NCBI GenBank assembly: GCA_003427395.1
Contig: BFEA01000416.1
Coordinates: forward strand, 938,808 to 962,202
DNA: 23,395 nt
Source of the DNA: Chara braunii
Lineage: Eukaryota; Streptophyta; Charophyceae; Charales; Characeae
Direction: 5' to 3'
Part shown: positions 1 to 7,532 of the stretch, one piece after another
How the letters are laid out: each line of letters begins with the position of its first letter
How positions within the stretch are numbered: the first letter of the stretch is position 1
Program-made: the position numbers and the translations under genes
The notes under the pieces: model-generated
The model's database searches: none
Seen by the model: the letters and a program-made list of their open reading frames with translations, nothing else
Told to the model about the DNA's origin: nothing

Positions 1-571
1 CAACTTCAGCAGTTATCAGTCTAGGTTCGACGATCCCTGAATTCCTATATCCCAAATAAAGAAGAAGACCAGGTGCTGCCAAGATTGTAGAGCAGTAGGT
101 GGCTGGTTTTGAAGTATTGAACTGTATTGAAATTATCAGATCTTTTTTTGACGCGTCGAGTTTATTAGATCGTGAAAAGGATACGCTTTCATTGGTCACA
201 GCTCAAACCAATCCATACCCACTGTACCCTGTCTCATGCTGCCTCCACCGAGGAAAATCCCTCGGCCCCAACATAAAACAGATCCCCTCCCCTCCCTCCA
301 CCACATNCGCGAAGGCAACCAATCCCCTCCTAGAGGCTACCTTTGCCCACCCCTTGTCCCTGTCTGCCCCCGCTGGGGATGAAGGCGACCAACTCTCCAA
401 CCCCGGCCCCAGACTCTGACAATCCCCAATCTGCCCTACTCCCAATAGGGCTACTGCCTCCCACCATGCAACACCCCTGTAGAATAAGGCTCCCCTGTAA
501 CAGACCCCAGGGTTAATTTTTCGGGGACAGCTAACTAGTAGTCTATACCCACAACAAGCCAGCCCTATCTC
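1..571. other. C-rich non-coding DNA, no gene recognised
   Basis: Both strands are open for about 100-130 codons here (99-419 on +, 203-592 on -), but the frames overlap each other and the peptides are Pro/Ser/Leu-rich with no motif. This is what C-rich DNA with few stop triplets gives by chance. A single N lies at 307. The stretch around 452-495 (cctcccaccatgcaacaccc...) resembles 3402-3450 (cctcccaccttgcataaccc...), so both may be remnants of one dispersed C-rich repeat. Confidence 0.5.
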
Positions 572-670
572 TCCTTCCCCTAGCTTACCCAAGGCCAGGC
601 GGAGCTCAGGCTGACAGTCCTACCGTCCTTCCCCTGGCTTGTCCCCTAACTTAGGCCAGGCGGATCTCAG
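572..670. repeat. Imperfect tandem duplication
   Basis: The block 572-609 (tccttcccctagc...ggccaggcggagctcag) recurs at 626-670 (tccttcccctggc...ggccaggcggatctcag). The second copy has a few extra bases in the middle. The period is about 54-61 bp. No gene is associated. Confidence 0.7.
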
Positions 671-855
671 ACCTGCTGTGGGTAACTACCGTATGTTTGT
701 ACCCTAGGGTCTCAAAACCCCCCTCCCTACCAAAATTCCAGCCGTAACCTCCGAAGTCCTATCCCTACTAAAGTGTCTGCAAAATTTAATGTTCAAAATC
801 ACCAATTAGGAAAAGGAAACTCATGAAAAAATAAAATAAAGAAAATTCTCCTCAA

Positions 856-960
856 GAAGTAAGTAATTAAGAAATAGGTAATCGGGATATAGGTAATCAA
901 AGTATAGGTAATCTAGATGTAGGTAATCAGGATATCCCTAATCAGGATGTAAACATTAAT
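856..960 (+). repeat. 15-bp minisatellite, about 7 units
   Basis: Units of exactly 15 bp follow each other at 856, 871, 886, 901, 916, 931 and 946. The core unit is gatataggtaatcag. The outer units are degenerate. Because 15 is a multiple of three, the frame from 871 is open for five clean units and encodes a pentapeptide pattern [DE]-[IV]-G-N-x. The unit at 856 ends in TAA, and a stop follows after the array (tag at about 979), so no long protein is supported. Confidence 0.85.
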
Positions 961-1305
961 GACTATTGGATAATTGGGTAGCCGAAAACGGTACCCTGAG
1001 ACTGAAAGTTTTCAGGTGATTTTATTATTGATGATGGTAGTGATGATGATGGAAGTGTTATGGATGACTATTTGAGTGAAGCAAACCTAAGGATAGCAGT
1101 GGCGATCAACTTCGCCTACAGATGAATTACGACTAATGAAAAAATTGTGATGAGGGTGAGCATGCTAATGAAGCTGCCCAAAAGAAATATTAATTGCTGA
1201 CCTAAAATGAGGATTATAGTGCTGATGATCATGATACTGCAGATGACTAGTAATCTTGATGGCGACTTGCTGATAGTGCATCGCCCGACACGCTCGAATT
1301 TCATG

Positions 1306-1425
1306 GCGCGCCCTAGATCTTCGATATCTCCTAATCCGCTGGACCATTTTATCTAAAATTTGGACCACCTCTGCTCCTCGCCATAGACCACCGGTGGTCC
1401 AATTTTCAGCTTAGGGCGTGCACCC
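1306..1425. repeat. Foldback / MITE-like inverted repeat
   Basis: The outer arms ggcgcgccctag (about 1306) and cttagggcgtgc (about 1412) are inverted and imperfect. The inner arms aaaatttggaccacc (about 1355) and ggtggtccaatttt (about 1391) pair over about 14 bp around a loop of roughly 20 bases. The composition differs from the GAT-rich flanks, which suggests insertion. I cannot see a clear target-site duplication, so the element class is open. Confidence 0.5.
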
Positions 1426-1441
1426 AATCGTGCGGAATCGT

Positions 1442-1500
1442 CGAGCGCGCGCGCGCTATTTTCCTTGCTGCGTGCAGTTTTCTAGCGCGCGCGGCTCCTC
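1442..1500. repeat. GC-alternating hairpin
   Basis: The arm cgcgcgcgcta (1448-1458) is the exact reverse complement of tagcgcgcgcg (1483-1493). The 24-base loop is ttttccttgctg...ttttc. Outer gagc/gctc (1443-1446/1494-1497) can extend the stem past a bulge. The alternating CG runs could also adopt Z-form DNA. Confidence 0.7.
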
Positions 1501-1580
1501 GTCGTGGCGGTAACCTTGATGGATGATTGTTGAAATGATGATGATGATGACTGGTGACTATGATTTCAATGATGATGATA

Positions 1581-1616
<36 letters not shown>

Positions 1617-1968
1617 CTAATGATGATGATGATGATGATGAATACTGATGGCGAGAGTCAACTTCCGATGGGAGAAATCACGATGAAAGTAAATGATGAC
1701 GATGATGATAATGATGACGATGATCACTGATGACTACGATCAAGATGATGAAATTGCTAATTACGCGCCCTGTGGTGGTGCACTAATGATGGTGATAATA
1801 GGGATGGGCAGTGCCCTAGCACCCTGAAATAGTAAAATATGAATGAGGTGCTTGCACGCTAGCCAACTTACCTTGTTTCCAATACTAGTCACGCATTATT
1901 ACTGACAAGCTGCTCGCGGCCCCAGTTACCGCCTTAACGATGATGAAGAGCATCACCCTGATGATATT

Positions 1969-2150
1969 GGTGGCGACGGTGAGCAACCCTGATGATGATA
2001 ACGGAACCCTTACGTTGTTCCTTTGAGTCATGCTCAACAACAGTGATGATGAAGAAATGATGATGGCAATGACGAACAACCCTGATGATGATGAGGAAAC
2101 CCCACCATGTTCCTTTGAGTTACGGTCGATCCCTGATGCTGATGAACGAG
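1969..2150. repeat. About 93-bp imperfect tandem duplication inside the GAT tract
   Basis: The pattern gagcaaccctgatgatgat followed by gttcctttgagt (1981-2026) recurs as gaacaaccctgatgatgat followed by gttcctttgagt (2074-2121). The two blocks are offset by about 93 bp. The shared gttcctttgagt core shows this is a true segmental duplication and not only simple-sequence similarity. Confidence 0.65.
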
Positions 2151-2160
2151 AACGCTGGTG

Positions 2161-2548
2161 ATGACGGGTAGCTACTTCACTCGCACTCCCAGAAAACCCC
2201 CGAGAGTCAGTCTATTCTCCCTGTCAACTTGTGACACGGTATAGCCAAGCACCCTCGCTCCCCGCGCGTGCGCAAAGCGCTTAACAAGCAGCTGCTGTAA
2301 GCTCGACCCCCAGCCCTGCAACACCTCGTCACCCCACCAGCGCCTCTGTCACGCCATCACCATGCAGTACTTCGTCCGTATGAACGTGCCCGAGCGAAGC
2401 CGGTTCACGCCAGGCGCCCTCCCGCTTCGCCGCCTCACTCCGCCGCCGCGGTCCGTACCGGGGCGCAGCGCTCCCGCTAGTGTCCAAAAACATTCTTAAG
2501 ACCACCAATCAGCCATCCGCGTATGGACTTCAACTATTCATCTTTCTT
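2161..2548. other. GC-rich stretch, no gene recognised
   Basis: CpG-rich sequence without an open frame of note. It contains a 19-bp segment ccggggcgcagcgctcccg at 2458-2476, repeated exactly at 4709-4727 in another GC-rich stretch. This suggests a shared dispersed element, though the flanks do not align well. Confidence 0.4.
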
Positions 2549-2811
2549 CGACGAGCCGACCTCCTCCACCACATAGTTCGAAAAAATAAATAAATAGAAG
2601 TAGTCCGCCATAAACAAACTTTTGAATGAATTTTATGAGCCAGCGACAATCAACGGAACCAACCTCCCTCTTCCCGTCAACCCCCTACTCTTCTTCATCC
2701 CTCGACGAGCCGACCTCCTCCACCACATATTTCGCGGGATGAGAACAGCAACCACAACCACACACCTACCTCAACACTTACGACGAGCCGACCTCCTCCA
2801 CCCATAGTTCG
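2549..2811 (+). repeat. Three spaced copies of a 31-32-bp direct repeat
   Basis: cgacgagccgacctcctc followed by caccacatagttcg occurs at 2549-2580, 2703-2734 and 2781-2811, the last lacking one base. The copies start 154 and 78 bp apart, close to a 2:1 ratio, as if one unit of a 77-78-bp tandem array has decayed. The 61-residue open frame across it (2622-2807) is judged to be chance. Confidence 0.8.
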
Positions 2812-2819
2812 CAATAGGA

Positions 2820-3580
2820 GAAATGGCATAAATCAAGTTAACACCCTCACCCTAATAAGTGTAGCACCACACCTCCTCGAAACACCTGGCTCATAAAACG
2901 TAGACAAGCAACTCAGAAATCAAAAGGTTATGAAAAACAAGTAGTTATATAAGGCATATTAATCCCACAAGAAAACGGAAGGGAACTTCTTCTCTCCCCA
3001 TGGAAATTTATGCGCCTATTTCTGTCTCCGCTGGAGACAAGGCTCACAAGAAACCGAGCGGCTTACTCCCACCCCACACAAAACGACCTCCTGCCCTTTC
3101 ACTGCCTCCACTGGAAGGTGCCCCCTCACCTTCCAGCCCCAGTTCAGAGCAGCCTCCTAAATCCCTCCTGCTCCCTCAGCAGCATACAATACCTCTTAGA
3201 GTATGCCCCCACAGAGCCGAAGATCACCCTTCCCCCATGTCCCACCCCCTCCAAGTGAAACACCTTGCAACCTCTCACCGTGCTGAAGCCAGCATTGACC
3301 CTTTGTCCTCTCTCCCAACCGCCTCAGCTGATCCAACCCAAATCAGCCTGGCCCAAAAGAGAACAAACCCACAAACCACCCCTACCCTCTCGAGGATCAC
3401 ACCTCCCACCTTGCATAACCCTTGTAGGGTGGGGCTCAACCCTGAAGGAGCGAGTTCAATCAGCACCTATGAGCCCAAATCCTACGGTATCGCAACTTGA
3501 GACTCAATTATGACCTGCTTTTTGAAGATCCCTCAAACCGATGAACTCTAATATCGAATCAGGTATGTAATTCAAGATAT
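2820..3580. other. C-rich non-coding DNA with overlapping chance frames
   Basis: A 166-codon frame runs 3000-3500 on +, but two other + frames (3010-3258, 3265-3513) and one - frame (3275-3466) are also open over the same bases. The peptide is almost entirely Pro, Ser, Thr, Leu and Gln with no recognisable domain. This is low-stop C-rich DNA and I do not call a gene. Confidence 0.55.
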
Positions 3581-3655
3581 AAGAGCACAAAATTGAGCTT
3601 ACTAATATAAGGCAAGGTAGAAGAGCACAAACTTGAGCTTACTAAAATAGGGGAA
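3581..3655 (+). repeat. 40-bp tandem duplication
   Basis: aagagcacaaaattgagctt (3581) recurs 40 bp on as aagagcacaaacttgagctt (3621), each followed by actaa and an A/T-rich segment ending in gg. Confidence 0.8.
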
Positions 3656-3725
3656 CACGACAAATTAAGAATTAGATCAATTTTGAAAAACCGTGAGACA
3701 TCAACTCCACTAATCTTTTATTAGA

Positions 3726-4026
3726 ATCAGAGCAGAGCTCTGATTTATGAATTTCAAATTAGGAATCTTATTCGGAAAAAAAATCCAGATCTTTATTTGG
3801 GAAAAGGACCATTGAGAATCTAAAAGGTTAGAAAACGTTATTCGAGATCAGAGGCGAAGCTCTGATTTACGATCATCAACAGGAAATCATTCCTGAGCCC
3901 GCTACCTTGAATCAAATTCGATTTGAAAACCTAAAGCTACCTATCATGATAAATCCAAAATAGAGAAATCCTAATGATTCAAAAAAATTAGATTTGAAAA
4001 ACAGAAATCAGAATCCAAACTCTGAT
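3726..4026. repeat. Three-copy repeat centred on a TCAGAG/CTCTGA palindrome
   Basis: The palindromic core atcagag...ctctgatt occurs at 3726-3744, 3847-3866 and 4007-4026 with a different spacer each time (cagag-type, gcgaag, atccaaa). Each copy is followed by similar A/T-rich sequence (tta, then atgaatttcaaatt, cgatcatcaacagg or caatcctcaaattg). The spacing is 121 and 160 bp. It is a diverged tandem array whose palindrome is kept while the loop changes. Confidence 0.7.
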
Positions 4027-4149
4027 TTACAATCCTCAAATTGAACAAGAACTAGATCGTAAGAAAACGAGATCACTCAATCATCCAGCCACGAAGAGCA
4101 ACAGGCAGTCCTCAAAATTATGGATCAAAGCATACAATCCGACCTCTCA

Positions 4150-4788
4150 TCATGTTGTGTCTGTCTCCCCCCAAACCTTCACCCCCTCCCTTATCGGTCG
4201 AAGGCAACTCAACCCTCACGTAGCCGTTCTCTCGGCCATCAATAACATAAGACTGAACAATAAGGACTAACGGACCGTGGCTTCACTTTACCCTCACTTG
4301 CCACGTAGCAAGACAAAACCACCGAACTTGCCGGTGACCCCTCACTGGTAGTCCGGGGGGAAACAAACCTACCATGCCCTTCGTTGCCCTTCATTACCTG
4401 ATTCACGTGACACCCCATGATTCGTAGCTCAGATGATGATGCTGGTAGACCATACCCGTCGCAGCCATTCACAAGCAGCCTCTTCGTAGCAACCTCGTCC
4501 TCTACGCACGGTGCACCACCCTCGTCGCCATCCTTCCCATCATCATCCATTCACCCATAGCCTCTCAACCGCCACCTCACCCACCCCGAATCCACTTCCC
4601 CCAACATCGCGCCGCTCCCCCGCTTGATGCCGTCCGGCGCCGCTCGGTCCGATATCGCATCATTCCGCCGCTTGTCACCGCTCGATGCCGCTCGGCCCGA
4701 CTGCGCGGCCGGGGCGCAGCGCTCCCGGTTGCGCTGCGCCCGGGCTAACCTAGGCGTCAATCGGCCCCTTGAGGGCTTGTTCCTCACA
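4150..4788. other. GC-rich unassigned stretch, possible LTR remnant
   Basis: Two abutting - frames (4550-4239, 103 codons; 4787-4551, 78 codons) and one + frame overlap and show no domain. The right edge 4770-4788, tgagggcttgttcctcaca, closely matches the outer end of the LTR at 18150-18169 (tgagggcctgattcctcaca). This hints that an old related LTR of the same orientation ends here. The rest does not align convincingly with that LTR, so this is only a suggestion. Confidence 0.3.
4712..4741. repeat. Perfect 11-bp GC hairpin
   Basis: gggcgcagcgc (4712-4722) and gcgctgcgccc (4731-4741) are exact reverse complements around the 8-base loop tcccggtt. Confidence 0.8.
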
Positions 4789-4975
4789 CAAGTGATTGTT
4801 ACTGACCCTTTTCTATCTTACCTCATGCTAGGAACATCACCCTCTACTCGAGAAACCTGATCAGACAGCGGACGCGGGCAACATCCAGTCCCTCTTTTGT
4901 CAGGGCATAATACTAACCCATTACATCGACATGAACATTCAGTCCCTTAGCCAGGGCGTACTCATCAGTCCAGTT

Positions 4976-5050
4976 GATGTGGCGCAGCGGTTAGAGCACC
5001 GGTGGAAATGTGCATTGTGGTATAAGGTTGCGGGTTCAAAACCCCGCAAC
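4976..5050 (+). promoter_or_regulatory. tRNA-like head with pol III A and B boxes
   Basis: A box tggcgcagcgg (4979-4989) and B box ggttcaaaacc (5033-5043) match the consensus of internal RNA polymerase III promoters at normal spacing. The T-arm is unusually long: ggttgcggg and cccgcaacc pair over 9 bp around the loop. No anticodon stem or acceptor stem can be drawn, and extra bases lie where the anticodon arm should be, so this is a tRNA-derived promoter and not a working tRNA. Confidence 0.7.
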
Positions 5051-5271
5051 CTTGTGCATGGACACCGGCAGGGCGTTAGATTGATGCACGGCTGGACACA
5101 CATCCCCTTGGGCTGATGCATGGTACTATTACAGACACTGCCTGCGCACCACCCAAGGGTAGTCCACGGTGTTGTATGTTGGTTGTGGGTTTCACAGGCT
5201 TTGCTTGGGGTGTTGGTCTCGGGTGTTCTGATGTTCTCCCCAGTCTGGCATATCACACGTTCATTCCATTT

Positions 5272-5340
5272 CTGGTAGTTGCTCATACGGTAGAGTCTTG
5301 GATTACATGTTACAAGGTTACATGTTCAAGCTTGGTTCGG
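5272..5340 (+). other. Second, degenerate tRNA-like segment
   Basis: tggtagttgctcatacggta resembles a D-arm/A box, with gctc and gagt pairing (one G-T). tcttg/caagg can form an anticodon-like stem with an oversized loop, and atgttcaagct is a weak B box. Its caaggttacatgttcaa aligns with taaggttgcgggttcaa of the head at 4976-5050. This suggests the retroposon carries two related tRNA-like units, but the second is decayed. Confidence 0.4.
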
Positions 5341-5654
5341 TCCTTGCGGGGGGTCCTTGTCCAGCTCGCCCTGTTCTCTCCTCGGTAGACACACATGATT
5401 CACAGAGTACACATAGCTTTCGGGCATACACACATAGCTTGCGAATTATATATCGCCTACAGGTTACATACACAAGTTTCCACACATGATACTGTCTACA
5501 CAGATTCACAGAATATACACACAAAAAACACGCTGGGGAGCTAGTCACTGGTGGGGTCTAGTGCCTGCAGTAGGTTCAGGTAGGTTGGATAGGGTGCCAT
5601 TGGGTGCAGTTCCTACTGACATTCGGATAGAACTGTCTGATGGCTATATATATA

Positions 5655-5735
5655 CGGGGCCTGTAGTTCATTGTCTGGGCCTGACGTCCAAAGTTCCCGT
5701 TCGACAAGGTTCGTCCGATTCCGCTTCCACCAGGG
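5655..5735 (+). other. Weak third tRNA-like segment
   Basis: ctgtagttcattgtctgggc has A-box/D-arm character and gtccaaa has the form of an anticodon loop. aaggttcgtccg resembles a B box, and the stretch ends near ccacca. Acceptor and T stems do not pair well. It is flagged as a candidate only. Confidence 0.2.
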
Positions 5736-5759
5736 CTGGGCAATTTATCAGCCCTGGTG
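5728..5759. repeat. Perfect 11-bp hairpin
   Basis: caccagggctg (5728-5738) and cagccctggtg (5749-5759) are exact reverse complements around ggcaatttat. It lies inside the family T unit, so it could be a structural element of that RNA. Confidence 0.8.
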
Positions 5760-6165
5760 CCTATCACTGCTGTTGGGTCCAAGTTGCCTGCCCGTTGGTA
5801 GGGCAATGGTCCTGAGTGCTGGTCACACTGAGGTAGAATAGTGGGATAGGGGGTGTGCTAGGAGTATTCACGTGAGGATGGGTTGGGAGATGGTCTCATA
5901 TTCCAGGACACCCGCGGCTCACAGTTCCAGGTGATCACTGTGCCTCTACAACACCCTGGACTCACACTCGCACTTCCTAAATGTATGTATCTGACTGCAA
6001 ATATGGCCCGGCGTGGATGAATCTGGCTGCAATCACGTCCAGAGCTTAGTACAAAAAGTCCTAGTGTGAGTAGGTCCTCGAACAAGGGCAGTCTTTTTTT
6101 TCCTGGAAGGGCGACGGGCTTTGAGATATTATATAGGACAAACTGAGTGGCCTCTAGGTACCTTG

Positions 6166-6293
6166 GAGTTATCGTTTCTTTTTTTTTTCTTTTTCTTCTT
6201 TTTTCAAAAACACGCCCCCCCCAGTGTTAGTGGTGCTGATAAGAGCAGACACCACTAGCACCTGGGGAGAGGCTCCATCTCGGAGTTATCGTT
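6166..6293 (-). mobile_element. Short retroposon S1 with 12-bp target duplication
   Basis: The insert 6178-6281 starts on + with a T-rich run (the poly(A) tail of a - strand element). The flanks ggagttatcgtt at 6166-6177 and 6282-6293 are identical, a target-site duplication typical of LINE-driven retroposition. On the - strand the body reads gatggagcc..., then a hairpin tagtggtg/caccacta around the conserved loop core gctcttatca, then the A-rich tail. It is 5'-truncated relative to longer family members. Confidence 0.8.
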
Positions 6294-6610
6294 GCAAATT
6301 TCAATATTGCTGGAAATAAACGTGAAGTTGGTAAACTGTACAAAATGATAGTAAAAAAAAACTACGATCTTGTTCTTCCTGTTAATCTCCCCCCAAATAG
6401 AGACCACCTTGATGTCCTCTCATTTCATCAGAGGCTACTGTATTCGCCGAATAGAACATCCGGTCATTTTAACTATAATATTTGGGGCATATATTTGGGG
6501 CATATATTTGGGACAACTTGTAGTCTAGATATAGCGATAAGGACTGCACGTTCTATTTGGAAAGACGATAGGAGGAAGACTGACTAATGGGATGTTTTGC
6601 TTTCTCCTAT

Positions 6611-6665
6611 TTCTTCTTCTTCTTCTTCTTCTTCTACTTCTTCTTCTTCTACGTCTTCTTCTTTT
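6611..6665 (+). repeat. (TTC)n microsatellite
   Basis: An almost continuous ttc repeat with two tac/acg interruptions. A-rich sequence follows at 6685-6715. Confidence 0.9.
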
Positions 6666-6799
6666 AGTCTTCTTCTACTTTGTTAAAGAAAGGAAAAAAA
6701 AAGCAAAAAAAAAAGCATTCATGCTTTCTCGGAAGTTTCTCCCATTTCAGTAAAGGGGCTAGCAGGGTCAGGTCACCCCCAAGGCTGGAGGGTGACAAT

Positions 6800-6987
6800 C
6801 CTGAGTGGTAGACACGGAGGTAGGATAGTGGGAGTAGGAGTGTGGCAGGAGATTACGAAAGAGGTAGGTTGGGAGGGAGTCCTACAGGATTACGGGGCCT
6901 CTACCACATGGCCGAGTGCTGAAGGTGACTCTCATATGTCTGTAATCCAGCCTCTACAACAACCTGGGCTTACTCTGCTTCCACTCC
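6800..6987 (+). mobile_element. Fragment of the family T retroposon
   Basis: 6800-6840 (ctgagtggta...gaggtaggatagtggg) and 6951-6987 (cctctacaacaacctgggct...ccactcc) align in order with 5812-5850 and 5943-5977 of the unit starting at 4972. The same cctctac...ctgg landmark sits next to the poly(A) of the complete copy at 18312-18333. It is a 5'-truncated, diverged copy that runs into short retroposon S2a. No TTTT occurs on + from 6800 to 7128. Confidence 0.5.
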
Positions 6988-7015
6988 CCACCCCCCCACC
7001 AAATGAAACATCACT

Positions 7016-7127
7016 TTGCAACTCCTCTATCCAGGGGGCGGTGAGAGAACCACCTGGATTGAGGGTTGCAGTTGGGATGGCTCCCATCTATTAGTGGGGA
7101 GCTGCACTTGCTGGAAAATGGGTCCAT
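7016..7127 (-). mobile_element. Short retroposon S2a
   Basis: Read on -, it has the long-form head caatggacccattttccagc, then a hairpin gctcc/ggagc around ccactaatagatg, then cctcaatccaggtggttctc as in copy S5. The usual tail is missing: after gttgcaaagtg it merges into the family T fragment to its left. Its head end abuts the poly(A) of S2b. Confidence 0.65.
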
Positions 7128-7128
7128 T

Positions 7129-7332
7129 GTTTTTTTTTTTTTTTTTTTTTTTTNTTTTTTTTTTTTTTTGGGAACCTTCAGCAGTGTTGATAGGAATGGT
7201 GGTAAGAGCACTCCCTCCTAGCAACCCTGCTTGAGACTCCAGTCTATTGGTGGTGGTGGGGGGGGGGGGGGGGAGGGAGTAGACACCTGCTGGAAAAAAA
7301 ATGGGTCCATTGTCCCAGTGTGTTACATGAAA
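7129..7332 (-). mobile_element. Short retroposon S2b, abutting or nested in S2a
   Basis: About 40 T (one N at 7154) form the tail. Going to the head on - the order is reversed: tail, hairpin around tgctcttacca with taggag/ttccta arms, then the agactggagt/actcc hairpin, then a run of about 16 C (G on +, 7258-7273), then the caatggaccc...ccagcaggtg head. The same head sequence lies on both sides of the insert (about 7108-7127 and 7293-7312). This is either a target duplication from insertion into S2a or simply two heads side by side. Confidence 0.65.
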
Positions 7333-7405
7333 GAGTTCAAACATGCTGGTTTGTAGCAAAAGGCTGATCTTTACCCAACCAGATTGGAAAGACTTGATTG
7401 TGTGG

Positions 7406-7532
7406 GAGCCTGCCTCTTCGTCTTTTTTTTTTTTTTTTTAATAAAAAAAACAACACTAGTATTCACAGCTAGCAGTGATGATAAGAGCATGCACCCCTAG
7501 CTGCTTTACTAGAGCCTGCCTCTTCGTCTTTT
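7406..7532 (-). mobile_element. Minimal short retroposon S3 with 21-bp target duplication
   Basis: gagcctgcctcttcgtc plus tttt occurs at 7406-7426 and again, unchanged, at 7512-7532. Between them is an 85-bp insert: a T-run (poly(A) of the - strand element), aataaaaaaaa, and one hairpin with arms cagctag/ctagctg and the family loop tgctcttatca. This copy carries only the 3' hairpin and tail, so it is a strongly 5'-truncated insertion. Confidence 0.85.

Larger units (their letters stand above)
1018..2160. repeat. Degenerate GAT/TGA trinucleotide-rich tract
   Basis: About 1.1 kb is dominated by runs of gatgat/tgatga, purest at 1567-1645, with point changes and short unrelated inserts. In the Asp-rich frame around 1019-1120 there is a short acidic open stretch ending in TGA. 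Stops are frequent elsewhere in all frames, so coding is unlikely. The tract is interrupted at about 1306-1510 by GC-rich foldback sequence of quite different composition. Confidence 0.8.
4972..6093 (+). mobile_element. tRNA-headed retroposon, family T copy 1
   Basis: The unit begins with a tRNA-like head (A box tggcgcagcgg at 4979-4989, B box ggttcaaaacc at 5033-5043). It is alignable with the - strand unit at 19508-18287 over roughly the first 210 bp: shared landmarks are gagcaccgg, attgtggtataaggttg, catggacacc, gcgcaccacccaaggg. Near the other end, 5943-5964 (cctctacaac...ctggactca) matches the sequence directly before the poly(A) of that second unit at 18 of 22 bases. No TTTT occurs from the A box to the T8 run at 6094, about 1.1 kb. 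The middle is too diverged to align by eye and no poly(A) or target duplication is seen, so the right boundary is uncertain. No protein is encoded. Confidence 0.6.

Noticed and set aside
99-592. Frames of 106 and 129 codons near the left edge
   Set aside because: They overlap on opposite strands in C-rich DNA and have no recognisable features.
856-960. CRISPR-like array
   Set aside because: Units are contiguous 15-mers without unique spacers, in a eukaryotic repeat context.
3000-3500. 166-codon + frame as a protein-coding gene
   Set aside because: Other frames on both strands are open over the same C-rich bases, the peptide is Pro/Ser/Thr-rich without a domain, and no start or splice context supports it.
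4981-5050. Functional tRNA gene
   Set aside because: A and B boxes are good, but the anticodon arm and acceptor stem do not form and the segment recurs as the head of a retroposon.
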